From: Anaerolineae bacterium
GTDB taxonomy: Bacteria > Chloroflexota > Anaerolineae > Aggregatilineales > Phototrophicaceae
Assembly (NCBI GenBank): GCA_022841825.1
Contig: JALHQT010000002.1
Span: forward strand, 333,276 to 397,275
Length of the DNA: 64,000 bases
Direction: 5' to 3'
The notes below the pieces were generated by a model that saw only the letters and a list, made by a program, of their open reading frames with translations, was not told the origin of the DNA and searched no databases. The translations under genes were made by a program, and so were the position numbers. Positions 42,001 through 50,126 of the stretch are shown here, piece by piece. Every line of letters starts with the position of its first letter. The stretch's first letter is position 1.

Positions 42001-44957
42001 CGATGTTCGACGATCTTGCCGCCCTGGGGCAGGCGAATGCGCTGGACGCGGAACTGCCGCCAGCATTCGCCGCCAACACGGGCGAACTGAGCGCTTTGTT
42101 CGACAACTTCGAGAGCGATGACGCCGGTGATGACACTTTATCTTCCCAGTGGACGGGCGACGAACCAGAAACACCGCCTTCCAACCCTGCGCACCCGCCT
42201 ATGGACGATTTTAAGTCGGGTGTGACCGGGCTGCTTTCTCGGATGCGAAAACCGCTGCAACAAGCGGAGGAGACATTTATGCCGCCGAAAGACGATTTCG
42301 ACTCACTCTTCGACGACATGGATGATCTTCCACCATCGCGTCAGGGGTCAGAATCGCTGCCGTCAAGCGGGATGCTCTCCGGCGGCGACTCCGCGCCCAG
42401 TGACGACACCCTCGCCCCCAGCGATGCTGATCTGGATGCCCTGTTTGCCGCCTATGAAGATGAGCAGCGTAACACCGATGGGGAAGGTGGCGGAGATTTC
42501 CTGGACTCGCTGGGGTTTGACGACCTGTTCGACGAACCCCCGCCAGACCCAGGGAAGCCCGATAAGAGGGGCAGCGAGGGTTTTTCACCGCCGGAAATGA
42601 GTAACACCACAGACATTTCCGGCGAAGACATCACCTCACTGTGGGAGGATGAGAACGAAGACTTCGTCGCAGATGATCTGCCAAAAGTGCCAGCATTCGA
42701 TTTTGATGCCTTACAACAGGATGAATCCATCGATCCATCGTCGCCCTCGCTTGCCGATTGGGAGATGACGGACGAAGCCGCGGTCAACCCCTTTGCATCG
42801 GATTGGGACGCGCCGCAGCCACCCCCTCCGCCGCCCATCGAATCAGCCAGCGGCAAGGTGCCGGATTGGCTGTCTGAGATCGACAGCGCGGAGGACACAC
42901 TCCCGGTGCCGCCCGGCGCGACGATCCATGTACCGCCCGCCGACCTGGAAAGCTATCTGGCAGACCTGGATATGCCCGCACCGCTGATGCCGCAATCCAC
43001 GCCGCTCGCGGAACCGCTGGCAAGCACTGCCGAACTCGACTACGACAAACTCTTCACGGACGAGATACCTGCCTTCGTCGATCACGAGGAGGCTCCGGTC
43101 GAAAGCGATGAGGCGTTGACGCCTTCTGACCTGCTCGGCGACCTGGGCGCGGCGGTTGGCATGGTCTCGGCGGGGGCAATCGCCCGTCAGATGAGCGACC
43201 GCCCGGAAAGCGAGCTTTCCGAACGCCTTCAGAAGCTCCGCCAGCGCACGACCGATGAGTTCGCTGCCATCGAAGACACTGGTGGGCACGAGGACATGGC
43301 GTCCGTGCTGCCCGGCGTCTCGAATGTCATTGCCCCTGCGCCATTCGTCGTTGAACCGCAAAACCTGAGCGAGGGGCTTGTCCTCACGAGCGTGCAGCAG
43401 CAGCACGCCGCGCTGCTGCGTGAGCTTGTCGGGCTGCCAGCGGAAGCCCCCAGCAGCCGCGCGCGCAAAGCATCGGCAATCGAGCAGACCTATGAACCGC
43501 CTCGCCTGGGCGAGGATGATGACGACGTGGTGCCCAACGATGCCGCGGCGGGTGCGCGGCTGGAGCCGGACATCATCATCCCCAAAAGCAGCTATCGTCC
43601 TCGCCGCCTGTATCGCATCGACCGCCTCATCATCAGCCTCCTGCTGGCTGCCGGGGTCGCACTGCCATTCTTCATTCCGGCGCTCAGGATTGGCGATCTT
43701 CCGCCTCCGGCGTTTGCCGCCGACGGTGCGGGGCGCGAGGCATTCGCGCAGATCGAGCGCCTGGATCGTTTCGACCTTGTGCTGGTCGGTCTCGATTACA
43801 GCCCAGGCGCGGCGGCGGAACTCGACACGATGGCGACGGCGCTCACGCGCCATATCCTGCTGCGGGGCGCGCGACCGATCTTCGTCAGCAGCAACCCCTT
43901 CGCGCTGCTGCGTACGCGATCCCAGCTCAACGCGCTGAATGCCGACGAGGAATTCCTGGAGCGGATCGGGATCGAAACGGACGACCCGCTGCGCCCGAAC
44001 AGCGATTACTATATCGCGCGCTTCCTGCCAGGCAGCACGGTTGGGCTGCGCGCCTTTGGCGAGAACATCGGCGGGCTGCTGACGACCGACATCAACGGTC
44101 AGACGAGCGGGCTGAACATCGAGTCGCTGCGCAATCTGTCGCTGATCGTCCTGATCAGCGACCGCGCTGACGATGTGCGCGCCTATGCCGAACAGATTGT
44201 GCCGCTGACCAATCGCCCCTTCGTCGCGGCGGTCAACTACGCCAGCGCCCCGCTGGTCGAACCCTATGCCGACGGCGCTGTCGTCGATGGGCTGCTCATC
44301 GGTTATGGCGATGCGCTGACCTACGAGAACATGCTGGCGGGTGTCGAATCGGTCGAGCGGGGCGAACGCCCGCTGCCGATCCAGGAGATCATCACGACGC
44401 CGGATGCGCCCGCCGCGACGACCAGTCCCGCTGAAACGACGCCTGCCCCGGATGCGACCGCCGCGCCAGACGCGACCGCCGAGGCGACGCCGGACAGCAC
44501 GCTTGAACCCACCGCGCCGCCCGCCGCGACCGGACTGACGGCGACCGTAGTCTCCGCCGATGGCGCGAATGTGCGCACCGGTCCCGGCACCGATTTCGCG
44601 CGCGTCGCGGGAGCAGCACGCAATTCAACGCTGATCGTCCTGGGCTTAAGCGAAGACGGCGATTGGGTGAATGTGCGCCTGGACGATGGGACGGAAGGCT
44701 GGGTGTCGTCCGGCTTGGTCGTCATCAACGAGGCTGAAGACGCCGCGCCGACCGCGACACCCGCCGCGTCGTCGGGCATGAACGCGCCCGCGCTCCTGCG
44801 CCAGACGACGGACATCGCGCCGCTCGACGCCGAGACGCCTGCTGCCCTGCGCTGGTATGCCATGAACGCGGGGATTATCCTGGTGGTTGTGATCATCACG
44901 TTGGGCGGTATCTTCGGGATCGTCCGCAATCTCTTCCGCAGAAAGGCGCGCTCTTGA
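39093..44957 (+). CDS. Giant acidic membrane protein with repeated Trp motifs and SH3b
   Basis: 1954 residues. About 1-1500 is disordered, rich in Asp, Glu, Pro and Ser. It holds eight short motifs with Trp next to a hydrophobic residue: PPWLRG (7), PPWMAM (41), PDWFLG (129), PDWFVD (145), MSWLNE (374), PDWLTD (427), MGWLQS (664) and PDWLSE (1256). Two 45-residue repeats include LPxxFxANTGELSALFD (about 905-920 and 990-1004). A membrane helix lies at about 1510-1530 (IISLLLAAGVALPFFIPAL), then an outer domain with VLVGLDYSPGAAAELDTMA, an SH3b module (1814-1884) and a last helix (1925-1949). The tail of long acidic repeats looks like a docking region. The stop overlaps the next start. No named family fits. 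Confidence 0.75.
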   Translation: MSSDFLPPWLRGADDEEPKKSSPPPPSPPEPVSDDDGEVVLPPWMAMDVGRQREFVKETGELSEDFLAAADELPDSLPASVTYDQWQRIQYEKTRERSLDEEVPDLLMDVPDPEPTRGGTAPLPNTGELPDWFLGLEELDEEEAPDWFVDKPAPAAPQTPPPPPAPESPAEPPSDALLDDFFDSLATQRAVTTPRISTDALSALMEPDLNDSQSYEPDPSSLAWDSPVPQTGQAFEYDQAMPDTVDFPGGDVASPGSGFEDYPRLDTAELNAAFESFTDSHSALPTVPSADAQEVDEVESRQVGYKTTRGKPVQLPEAIEYSFEDFETASEQAPQPAEATIPSRSLLSKLTQRAAEQMPPPSADPEPEVSSGDDMSWLNEISAIVGSAVQSQRDEESRAGVPPRTETRKLEPEVAPKPNTAPLTEDDPDWLTDLEGVAPPTTGSLPPSEIPAKPLFDFSSMDFSFGGTEARGNTAESVDDPYAGLFDDLGGSKKPRPTDPESRRTVYSTVILDDDSPSPPPSGGQTIVLDDYATAPLPPPPAPSARETQPEAPRGQGTPARKEVPTPSAPRVEKPSPPAPRTPDAVPSGEIAIPPVAQEQRSSAFVGIVIPPPDNPSVADLIPLATDPTIQTSTLIPFDTPVPHAPPKLTPAKAAPQVPAQDEDMGWLQSVLFDEEPQAPPSQTSDVVETTAVYEPLPDETREMTDLFSALQAHEETPEVFTYDADLPAHYDAVSSQQETWGSVSNAVNAAAGDFGDEELDADAALAALFGGLTGGLVTEEPDYSAPAVVSQPREYTSWVEPSADRDLYGSMEQATGFSETDEPFETQGDDTFAAFFDGLHTGSFDEPDEMVTDSSGDTHFDPSAAFDDLDLSLDAPLDTSAGDYGALLADLAALGAPSETEAELPSSFTANTGELSALFDAPIDEDDSYLDDTLPGFAIVDDEVMGQAGDVSGGQPVPTDVTDDGALNTMFDDLAALGQANALDAELPPAFAANTGELSALFDNFESDDAGDDTLSSQWTGDEPETPPSNPAHPPMDDFKSGVTGLLSRMRKPLQQAEETFMPPKDDFDSLFDDMDDLPPSRQGSESLPSSGMLSGGDSAPSDDTLAPSDADLDALFAAYEDEQRNTDGEGGGDFLDSLGFDDLFDEPPPDPGKPDKRGSEGFSPPEMSNTTDISGEDITSLWEDENEDFVADDLPKVPAFDFDALQQDESIDPSSPSLADWEMTDEAAVNPFASDWDAPQPPPPPPIESASGKVPDWLSEIDSAEDTLPVPPGATIHVPPADLESYLADLDMPAPLMPQSTPLAEPLASTAELDYDKLFTDEIPAFVDHEEAPVESDEALTPSDLLGDLGAAVGMVSAGAIARQMSDRPESELSERLQKLRQRTTDEFAAIEDTGGHEDMASVLPGVSNVIAPAPFVVEPQNLSEGLVLTSVQQQHAALLRELVGLPAEAPSSRARKASAIEQTYEPPRLGEDDDDVVPNDAAAGARLEPDIIIPKSSYRPRRLYRIDRLIISLLLAAGVALPFFIPALRIGDLPPPAFAADGAGREAFAQIERLDRFDLVLVGLDYSPGAAAELDTMATALTRHILLRGARPIFVSSNPFALLRTRSQLNALNADEEFLERIGIETDDPLRPNSDYYIARFLPGSTVGLRAFGENIGGLLTTDINGQTSGLNIESLRNLSLIVLISDRADDVRAYAEQIVPLTNRPFVAAVNYASAPLVEPYADGAVVDGLLIGYGDALTYENMLAGVESVERGERPLPIQEIITTPDAPAATTSPAETTPAPDATAAPDATAEATPDSTLEPTAPPAATGLTATVVSADGANVRTGPGTDFARVAGAARNSTLIVLGLSEDGDWVNVRLDDGTEGWVSSGLVVINEAEDAAPTATPAASSGMNAPALLRQTTDIAPLDAETPAALRWYAMNAGIILVVVIITLGGIFGIVRNLFRRKARS

Positions 44958-45607
44958 GTCCCGAACAGATCGCGGTCTGGGTTGGCTTCGCCGCCACCCT
45001 GATGATCTTCAGTTATGTGCTGGGTGATAATTTTCTCTATCGGCTGGCGCTTTATGTATTTGTCGGGTTAGCGGCGGGGTTCGTGACCATCATCACGATC
45101 CAGAGCGCAATTCTGCCCTGGCTCAACAGCACCATACTGGCACCGGATGCTGACCTCCTGGTGCGCATCGTCGGCTTGGTGCCCATCGTCCTGGCGCTGC
45201 TGCTGCTGATCAAGACCTCACCGCGTTTCGGGCGGCTGGGCAATCTGGCGCTGGCGTTCATCGTCGGCATTGGCACGGCGGTCGCGGTCGTCGGGGCGGT
45301 CAGCGGTACGCTCCTGCCGCTGACGAACGCTTCGACAACGCTGATCGTGAGCGATGTCGCCAACGGCGTTATCGTCCTGCTCGGCGTCGTTTCGACGCTC
45401 GTTTATTTCACCTATGTCGCGCGGCGTGTGCCGGGGCAAGTTTCCCCAACAGGTCGGCGGGGTCCGTTCGTGGGGGCGGTCAGCATGATCGGCAAGGGAT
45501 TCATCGTCGCGACGCTTGGCGCGCTCTATGGCGGGGCGATCCTGACGGGATTGACGATTTTCAGTGAACGCATCGCCTTCATCATCGCGCGTTTGAGCGG
45601 AGGGTAA
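44954..45607 (+). CDS. Polytopic membrane protein
   Basis: 217 residues with five to six membrane helices, for example WVGFAATLMIFSYVLGDN, LIVRIVGLVPIVLALLLLI-like segments and FIVATLGALYGGAILTGLTIF. The start is TTG at 44954, overlapping the previous stop (TTGA) with AAAGG 8 nt upstream. It ends 6 nt before the MutL-like gene. No catalytic motif is visible. Confidence 0.75.
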   Translation: MSPEQIAVWVGFAATLMIFSYVLGDNFLYRLALYVFVGLAAGFVTIITIQSAILPWLNSTILAPDADLLVRIVGLVPIVLALLLLIKTSPRFGRLGNLALAFIVGIGTAVAVVGAVSGTLLPLTNASTTLIVSDVANGVIVLLGVVSTLVYFTYVARRVPGQVSPTGRRGPFVGAVSMIGKGFIVATLGALYGGAILTGLTIFSERIAFIIARLSGG

Positions 45608-45613
45608 ACGGGG

Positions 45614-47578
45614 ATGGATAATCCCAACGGCTCGATTCTGGCAGTCGATTTCGGAAACGTGCATACGCGCGCCGTCGTGATCGACCTGGTAGAAGGCGTC
45701 TATAAGCCCATCGCGTTTGGCGAGGTGCGGACGACCGGCGGTTTTCCGCATGGCGATGTCAGCGTCGGGCTGGCGCGCGCGCTCAAGCAGATCACGCGGG
45801 CGACCGGACGCCATTTCCTGCGCGAAGACGGGACGATCATCACCCCGCAGAGCGCCGATCTTTCCGGCGTCGATACCTATCTCGTCACCACCAGCATCGG
45901 GCGACCGCTGCGCACCGTCGTCATGGGATTGACCGACGAGATGAGCGTCGCCAGCGCCCTGCGCGCGGTGGCGGGGACGTATGTCCAGGTGGTCGAGACG
46001 CTGACGCTGGAAGATGGGCGTAACGAAAACGAGCATCTCAACGCCATCGTGCTCAGTCGCCCGGACCTGATCTTCATCGCGGGCGGCACGGAAGGCGGCG
46101 CGCGAGCGACGGTGATGATGCTGGCGCGGCGCGCTGCACTGGCACTCATGCTGATGCACGATAACCGCCGGCGGATCGTCCTGTATGCGGGCAACAGCGC
46201 GCTGGTCTCGGACATCCAGGCGCTCTTCAAGGATCGCGCGCAGGTGATGCTGGCGCAGAATGTTCGCCCCAGCACGCTGGTCGAAGAGACGATCCCGGCA
46301 TCCGCGCACCTGGCGCTCGCCTATGACCGAATCGCTGAGGAACGCGGCGCGGGCTTCGAGAAGACCGCGCAGGGCAGCGCGCTGGGCGTGCTGGCGACGG
46401 CGCAAAGCTACAGCATGGTCGTGCGCTACCTGGGGCGCATCAGCGGCAGTGCGCTGGCGCTGGATATGGGCAGCGGCGTGAGTACGCTGGCGGCGGCAAT
46501 CGGGTCGCGCAGCACGACGACGATCCGCAGCGACATCGGCTTGGGGCACAGCGCCGCGACACTGGTCGAAGGGACGGGCATCGAAGCGGTGCGCCGCTGG
46601 CTGCCGCTGGTGATGGCGGATGACGAGATCCAGGCTTATGCGCTGAACAAGACGCTGCGCCCCGGCACTATGCCGGAGAATGAGCGCGAACTCTATGTTG
46701 AACACGCCCTCCTGCGCGCGGGCGGGCGAGCGCTCGTCGGCACGGCGCGCCCGCTGTGGACGGACGACGTCCGTCCCAATCCTGACGCGGCGCTGCCTCC
46801 CTTCAGGACGATCATCGCGGCGGGCGCTGCGTTCGCCAATACCGGGCGACCGGGGCTTTCCGCCATGCTGCTGCTCGACTCACTCCAGCCGACCGGCGTG
46901 AGCGACCTTTTGCTGGATAACAACGCGCTCATCCCGGCGCTCGGCGCGCTGGCGCGTGTGCAGCAGGAAGCGTTCGTCCAACTGCTGGACGAGGGCGGCA
47001 TCATGAGCCTGGGGACATGCATCAGCGTCAGCGGGTCGCCGCGCGCCGGGCGGACGGCGCTCCGCGTGCGCATCACGCTGCCCAATCGCACCGTCGTGCG
47101 GCAGGAAGTGCCCGGCGGCGCGCTGTGGGTCTATCCGCTGCCGTTGGGCGTCAAGGCGATGATCGATGTCCGAGCGGTTGGCGGCGCGAGCATCGGCGGC
47201 AAGCGCACCATCCGCATGGAAGTGACGGGCGGCACGGCGGGCATCATCTTCGATGCGCGCGGCAGACCGCTGCCGCTGGCGATGACGCCGGAAGCGCGCG
47301 CGGTGCAGCTCCCCGCCTGGTACGCCCAGGCGACGGGCGATGACGTGCGCCCGATCAAACCGGAATGGCTGGTCAGCGTGCCCCGTGAGCGCGAAACGGT
47401 GGACCTGCGTGAATCGCTGCGCGAAGAACCGCGCGGGAAGCGCGCCGCGCCCGCACCGGATAAAGATCGTTCTGCCCGACGGCTGCGGCAAAGCTTCAAG
47501 GGTGAGGACGCGAAACCCGCTTCCGCCAAAGCAGAGACCAAAGAAGACGTGGATGAACTACGAAACCTACTTTCCTGA
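45614..47578 (+). CDS. MutL-like (glutamate mutase L family) ASKHA ATPase
   Basis: 654 residues. ASKHA fold marks: phosphate 1 AVDFGNVHTRAVVID (10-24), phosphate 2 ALDMGSGVSTLAAA (about 282-295), adenosine motif IIAAGAAFANTGRPG (about 398-412). A long C-terminal region of beta and charged segments follows. It resembles the MutL family, whose known members sit beside adenosylcobalamin mutases, but no mutase, reactivase or cobalamin gene is present here. The gene instead sits among membrane proteins, which argues for another role such as an actin-like or motor ATPase of the complex. GGAGGG lies upstream. The family name is a sequence-pattern call. Confidence 0.8.
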   Translation: MDNPNGSILAVDFGNVHTRAVVIDLVEGVYKPIAFGEVRTTGGFPHGDVSVGLARALKQITRATGRHFLREDGTIITPQSADLSGVDTYLVTTSIGRPLRTVVMGLTDEMSVASALRAVAGTYVQVVETLTLEDGRNENEHLNAIVLSRPDLIFIAGGTEGGARATVMMLARRAALALMLMHDNRRRIVLYAGNSALVSDIQALFKDRAQVMLAQNVRPSTLVEETIPASAHLALAYDRIAEERGAGFEKTAQGSALGVLATAQSYSMVVRYLGRISGSALALDMGSGVSTLAAAIGSRSTTTIRSDIGLGHSAATLVEGTGIEAVRRWLPLVMADDEIQAYALNKTLRPGTMPENERELYVEHALLRAGGRALVGTARPLWTDDVRPNPDAALPPFRTIIAAGAAFANTGRPGLSAMLLLDSLQPTGVSDLLLDNNALIPALGALARVQQEAFVQLLDEGGIMSLGTCISVSGSPRAGRTALRVRITLPNRTVVRQEVPGGALWVYPLPLGVKAMIDVRAVGGASIGGKRTIRMEVTGGTAGIIFDARGRPLPLAMTPEARAVQLPAWYAQATGDDVRPIKPEWLVSVPRERETVDLRESLREEPRGKRAAPAPDKDRSARRLRQSFKGEDAKPASAKAETKEDVDELRNLLS

Positions 47579-48638
47579 GCAGCGCCATCTGATTGGTCTG
47601 ACGACCTTTCGCCGTGACCGCCTGCTCCCGCTCGACGCGGGCGGCACGGTCGAGGTCACCAAAGGCGACCGCGTCGATCTGCATCATGTGGTGGCGCGCG
47701 GGACGCTTCCGAGCGCCTATCTGGTGATCGATGCCGCCCGCGCGCTGCGCCTGCGTAAACCTGAGGCGTTGAATGACCTGCTGCACGTCTCAGAGGGCGA
47801 TCCGGTTTCGACCGGACAGCTCCTGGCTGGCAAAGAAGGGCGGCGCAAACGCGGCGTTCGCTCACCGCTTACCGGCAGCGTCGCCTACATCGGCGAAGGG
47901 CGCATCATCCTCCAGGAGATTGAGGAAAGCATCACGGTAGAAGCGGGCTTGACCGGGCAGGTGGTCGAAGTACGCAAGGGGCGCGGCGCGGTCATCGAAG
48001 GCATTGGCGCGGTGGTACAGGGCGTATGGGGCAATGACCGCCGCGCCATCGGCACGCTGCGCCTGGAGCCGGACGAGGGGTTGGAGAATATCTACGGCGA
48101 GGCGCTGAGTTCGCCGTTTCGCGGTACGATTATCATCGCGCGTCGCCCGCTGCGCGCGGCAAGTCTGCAAGTCCTGGTCGATCAGGATATCGCTGGCGTA
48201 ATTGCGCCGAGTATGGAACCCGACGTGCTGCCTGCGGCGCTGGAATGTCCGCGCGCGGTGCTGCTGACCGAAGGCTTCGGCAATATGCGCATGGGCGGCG
48301 CATTATCATCATTCCTGGTAAACTTGCAGGGACGGCAGGCAACACTCGATGCGGCACTGCCAGGGGTTCTGGAGGCGCGCCGACCGGAAGCGGTCATCAC
48401 CGTGCCGACCACTCCTGGTGAGCGTCCGTCTCAACCGCGCACCGAGCAGACCGTCCAGGTGCAGACGCAGGTGCGGCTGACGCGGGGCGACTTCGCGGGC
48501 AGCGTCGGAACCATTGTGGAACTGCCGGAGACTCCGGTTTTGCTCGACAATGGACTGAGTGTATACTGTGCGAGGGTGAACTTAATCACCGGAGAAACGG
48601 TCGCGGTGCCGTTGGAAAACCTGGAAGTCTTCGGTTAA
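47553..48638 (+). CDS. Barrel-sandwich / KOW-like protein paired with the MutL-like ATPase
   Basis: 361 residues. VSEGDPVSTGQLLAGKEG and SPLTGSVAYIGEGRIILQE look like a barrel-sandwich (lipoyl-like) fold, without a lipoylation lysine signature. A KOW-like segment (RGDFAGSVGTIVELPETP) lies near the C-terminus. Soluble. It starts inside the previous gene, 26-nt overlap, so the two products are probably made together. Role unknown; it may be a clamp or adaptor for the ATPase. Confidence 0.75.
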   Translation: MNYETYFPEQRHLIGLTTFRRDRLLPLDAGGTVEVTKGDRVDLHHVVARGTLPSAYLVIDAARALRLRKPEALNDLLHVSEGDPVSTGQLLAGKEGRRKRGVRSPLTGSVAYIGEGRIILQEIEESITVEAGLTGQVVEVRKGRGAVIEGIGAVVQGVWGNDRRAIGTLRLEPDEGLENIYGEALSSPFRGTIIIARRPLRAASLQVLVDQDIAGVIAPSMEPDVLPAALECPRAVLLTEGFGNMRMGGALSSFLVNLQGRQATLDAALPGVLEARRPEAVITVPTTPGERPSQPRTEQTVQVQTQVRLTRGDFAGSVGTIVELPETPVLLDNGLSVYCARVNLITGETVAVPLENLEVFG

Positions 48639-48658
48639 GCTATCTTATTGGCTATAAT
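48630..48658 (+). promoter_or_regulatory. Candidate promoter before the LPDTG protein gene
   Basis: A perfect -10 TATAAT at 48653-48658 stands 33 nt before the start at 48691. The hexamer 17 nt upstream, TTCGGT (48630-48635), is a poor -35. It may make the last gene partly independent of the operon. Confidence 0.45.
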
Positions 48659-48690
48659 CATCGCCGCACCGCCGTACAGGGGAGGGCAGC

Positions 48691-49662
48691 ATGAGCGACC
48701 GCAACCGCAACAACGAGTTCGATTTCGATGACGACTTTTTCAATGACGACAAAGACGACGCCATGCCAGGGGATGATTTACCCTCTGGTTTTGGGGAAGA
48801 CTTAGACGACGACATGCCCGTCATCGAGGGCAATGATGCACAAGCGCGCGGTGGTAACCGCACCTTTGTCATCCTTGCCGCATTGATGATCTTGTTGTTC
48901 CTGTGCGGCTTGGGGTTGGTGTTATTCCTGATCCTGCGCCCGACAGAGCCGACGCCGTTTGAACTGACCTCGACCGCCATCGCCGACCAGAATGCGACGA
49001 CGATTGCGCTGGGCAACCTGACGGCGACGGCGAACCAGCAGTTCCTGTTCGCAACCCAGACGCGCGAGGCGATCACCAATACACCGACGCCTTCTCCGTC
49101 GCCCACCACGCCGCCGGAGCCGACCGCGACGCCGACGCTGGATGCGACATTCCTGGCAGCGACCGCCTTTGCGATCCAGACGCAGGATGCGGTGAACGCC
49201 CAGGCGACCGGCGCGGCGCTGACCGCGACCGCCATCGCGCTCCAGCCGGAGCTGACGCGCAGTGCCGAGCAGACGCGCGTGGCGCTTGAAGCGCAGCAGA
49301 CCCAGGCTGCGATCGACGCCGCCGCGACACAGACAGCCGCGGCTGTCGTGGTACTGGTGCCGACGGAACCCGCAGGCTTGGGCAGCTTCCAGCAGACGGC
49401 GACCGCCATCGCGGGGGGCTTCCTGACGGCGACCGCCCAGGCGGCAGGTCCGGTTGAAGGTCCCACGCAGGAAGGCGGCTTTGGTCCCATCCGCCCGACG
49501 GCGCTGCCGGATACGGGTCTGTTCGACGATATTGCAGGCGGTGGGCGCGACGGCATGGGCATCCTGGCGCTGGCAGTCGTCGGCTTGGTCGGCGTGATCG
49601 TGGTATCGCGTCGCCTGCGCGGGCGCACGCCTGACGTGCCGGAGAAGACCGACGGCGCGTAA
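48691..49662 (+). CDS. Acidic membrane protein with an LPDTG sorting-like signal
   Basis: 323 residues. An Asp-rich N-terminus (FDFDDDFFNDDKDD) precedes a membrane helix (about 58-80, FVILAALMILLFLCGLGLVLFLIL). A long Thr/Ala-rich stretch of repeating TATA-like residues follows, then LPDTG, a hydrophobic helix and SRRLRGR. That last triplet is the sortase-signal layout, but the inner helix makes a two-anchor topology. GGGGAGGG precedes the start. It ends the cluster begun at 37371, with 52 nt after the previous gene. Confidence 0.75.
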   Translation: MSDRNRNNEFDFDDDFFNDDKDDAMPGDDLPSGFGEDLDDDMPVIEGNDAQARGGNRTFVILAALMILLFLCGLGLVLFLILRPTEPTPFELTSTAIADQNATTIALGNLTATANQQFLFATQTREAITNTPTPSPSPTTPPEPTATPTLDATFLAATAFAIQTQDAVNAQATGAALTATAIALQPELTRSAEQTRVALEAQQTQAAIDAAATQTAAAVVVLVPTEPAGLGSFQQTATAIAGGFLTATAQAAGPVEGPTQEGGFGPIRPTALPDTGLFDDIAGGGRDGMGILALAVVGLVGVIVVSRRLRGRTPDVPEKTDGA

Positions 49663-49678
49663 ACGATAAGACTATTTG

Positions 49679-49747
49679 AACCGCGAAGGCGCGAAGGACG
49701 CGAAGATCAGTTGTTTTGATCTTCGCGTTCTCCGCGTCTTCGCGGTT
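49679..49747. repeat. AACCGCGAAG inverted repeat pair
   Basis: A unit starting AACCGCGAAG at 49679 and its reverse complement, ending CTTCGCGGTT near 49747, face each other around GTTGTT with a few mismatches, forming a long hairpin of about 30 bp per arm. Direct copies of the unit lie at 31668-31736. Downstream T bases could make it a terminator for the operon. Confidence 0.85.
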
Positions 49748-49834
49748 TTGTATTGAAACCGTTTCTGATGCAACCTTTTCTCGCGCATGTGCGTATAACC
49801 CTACAGATTGATGGAACAAAAGGGGAATAACCTC

Positions 49835-50083
49835 ATGCAGAAGAAACTGATGCGCTCTGCGACGGACAGCCATGTGGCGGGTGTGTGCGGCGGTCTGGCG
49901 GAGTACTTCAACATTGATCCAACCATCGTCCGTCTGCTGTTCGTGGTGGCGACGGTGATGGGTGGTCCCGGACTGCTGATCTACATTGTGCTGTGGATGG
50001 TCATGCCGAAGAGTGATGGTTCGGTGGGGTACCGGAACGAGAACGGCAGCTACGAGAAGACCAAGAACGACGAGATGGTGTAA
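49835..50083 (+). CDS. PspC-domain protein
   Basis: 82 residues. It carries the PspC signature RSATDSHVAGVCGGLAEYF, PTIVRLLFVVATVMGG and a membrane helix LIYIVLWMVMP, then a short polar tail. PspC-like proteins act in envelope-stress responses; this small form has no PspB or PspA neighbour here. GGGGA is 9 nt upstream of ATG 49835, which decides that start over 49808. Confidence 0.9.
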   Translation: MQKKLMRSATDSHVAGVCGGLAEYFNIDPTIVRLLFVVATVMGGPGLLIYIVLWMVMPKSDGSVGYRNENGSYEKTKNDEMV

Positions 50084-50090
50084 TCGGCGA

Positions 50091-50120
50091 GGTAGGGGCG
50101 CAAACTATTGCGCCCCTACC
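50091..50120. repeat. GTAGGGGCGCAA hairpin repeat, copy 3
   Basis: GGTAGGGGCGCAA (50091-50103), loop ACTA, TTGCGCCCCTACC (50108-50120): perfect 13-bp hairpin between convergent PspC and PA14 genes. The best formed of the four copies. Confidence 0.9.
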
Positions 50121-50126
50121 TTGTCT

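Noticed and set aside
42843-43853. 336-codon open frame opposite the giant acidic protein
   Set aside because: Antisense shadow; low-complexity reverse of an acidic coding region.
45218-46705. Long open frame opposite the MutL-like gene (495 codons)
   Set aside because: Same GC-driven shadow effect; covers a gene with clear ASKHA motifs and has no ribosome-binding site or domain.
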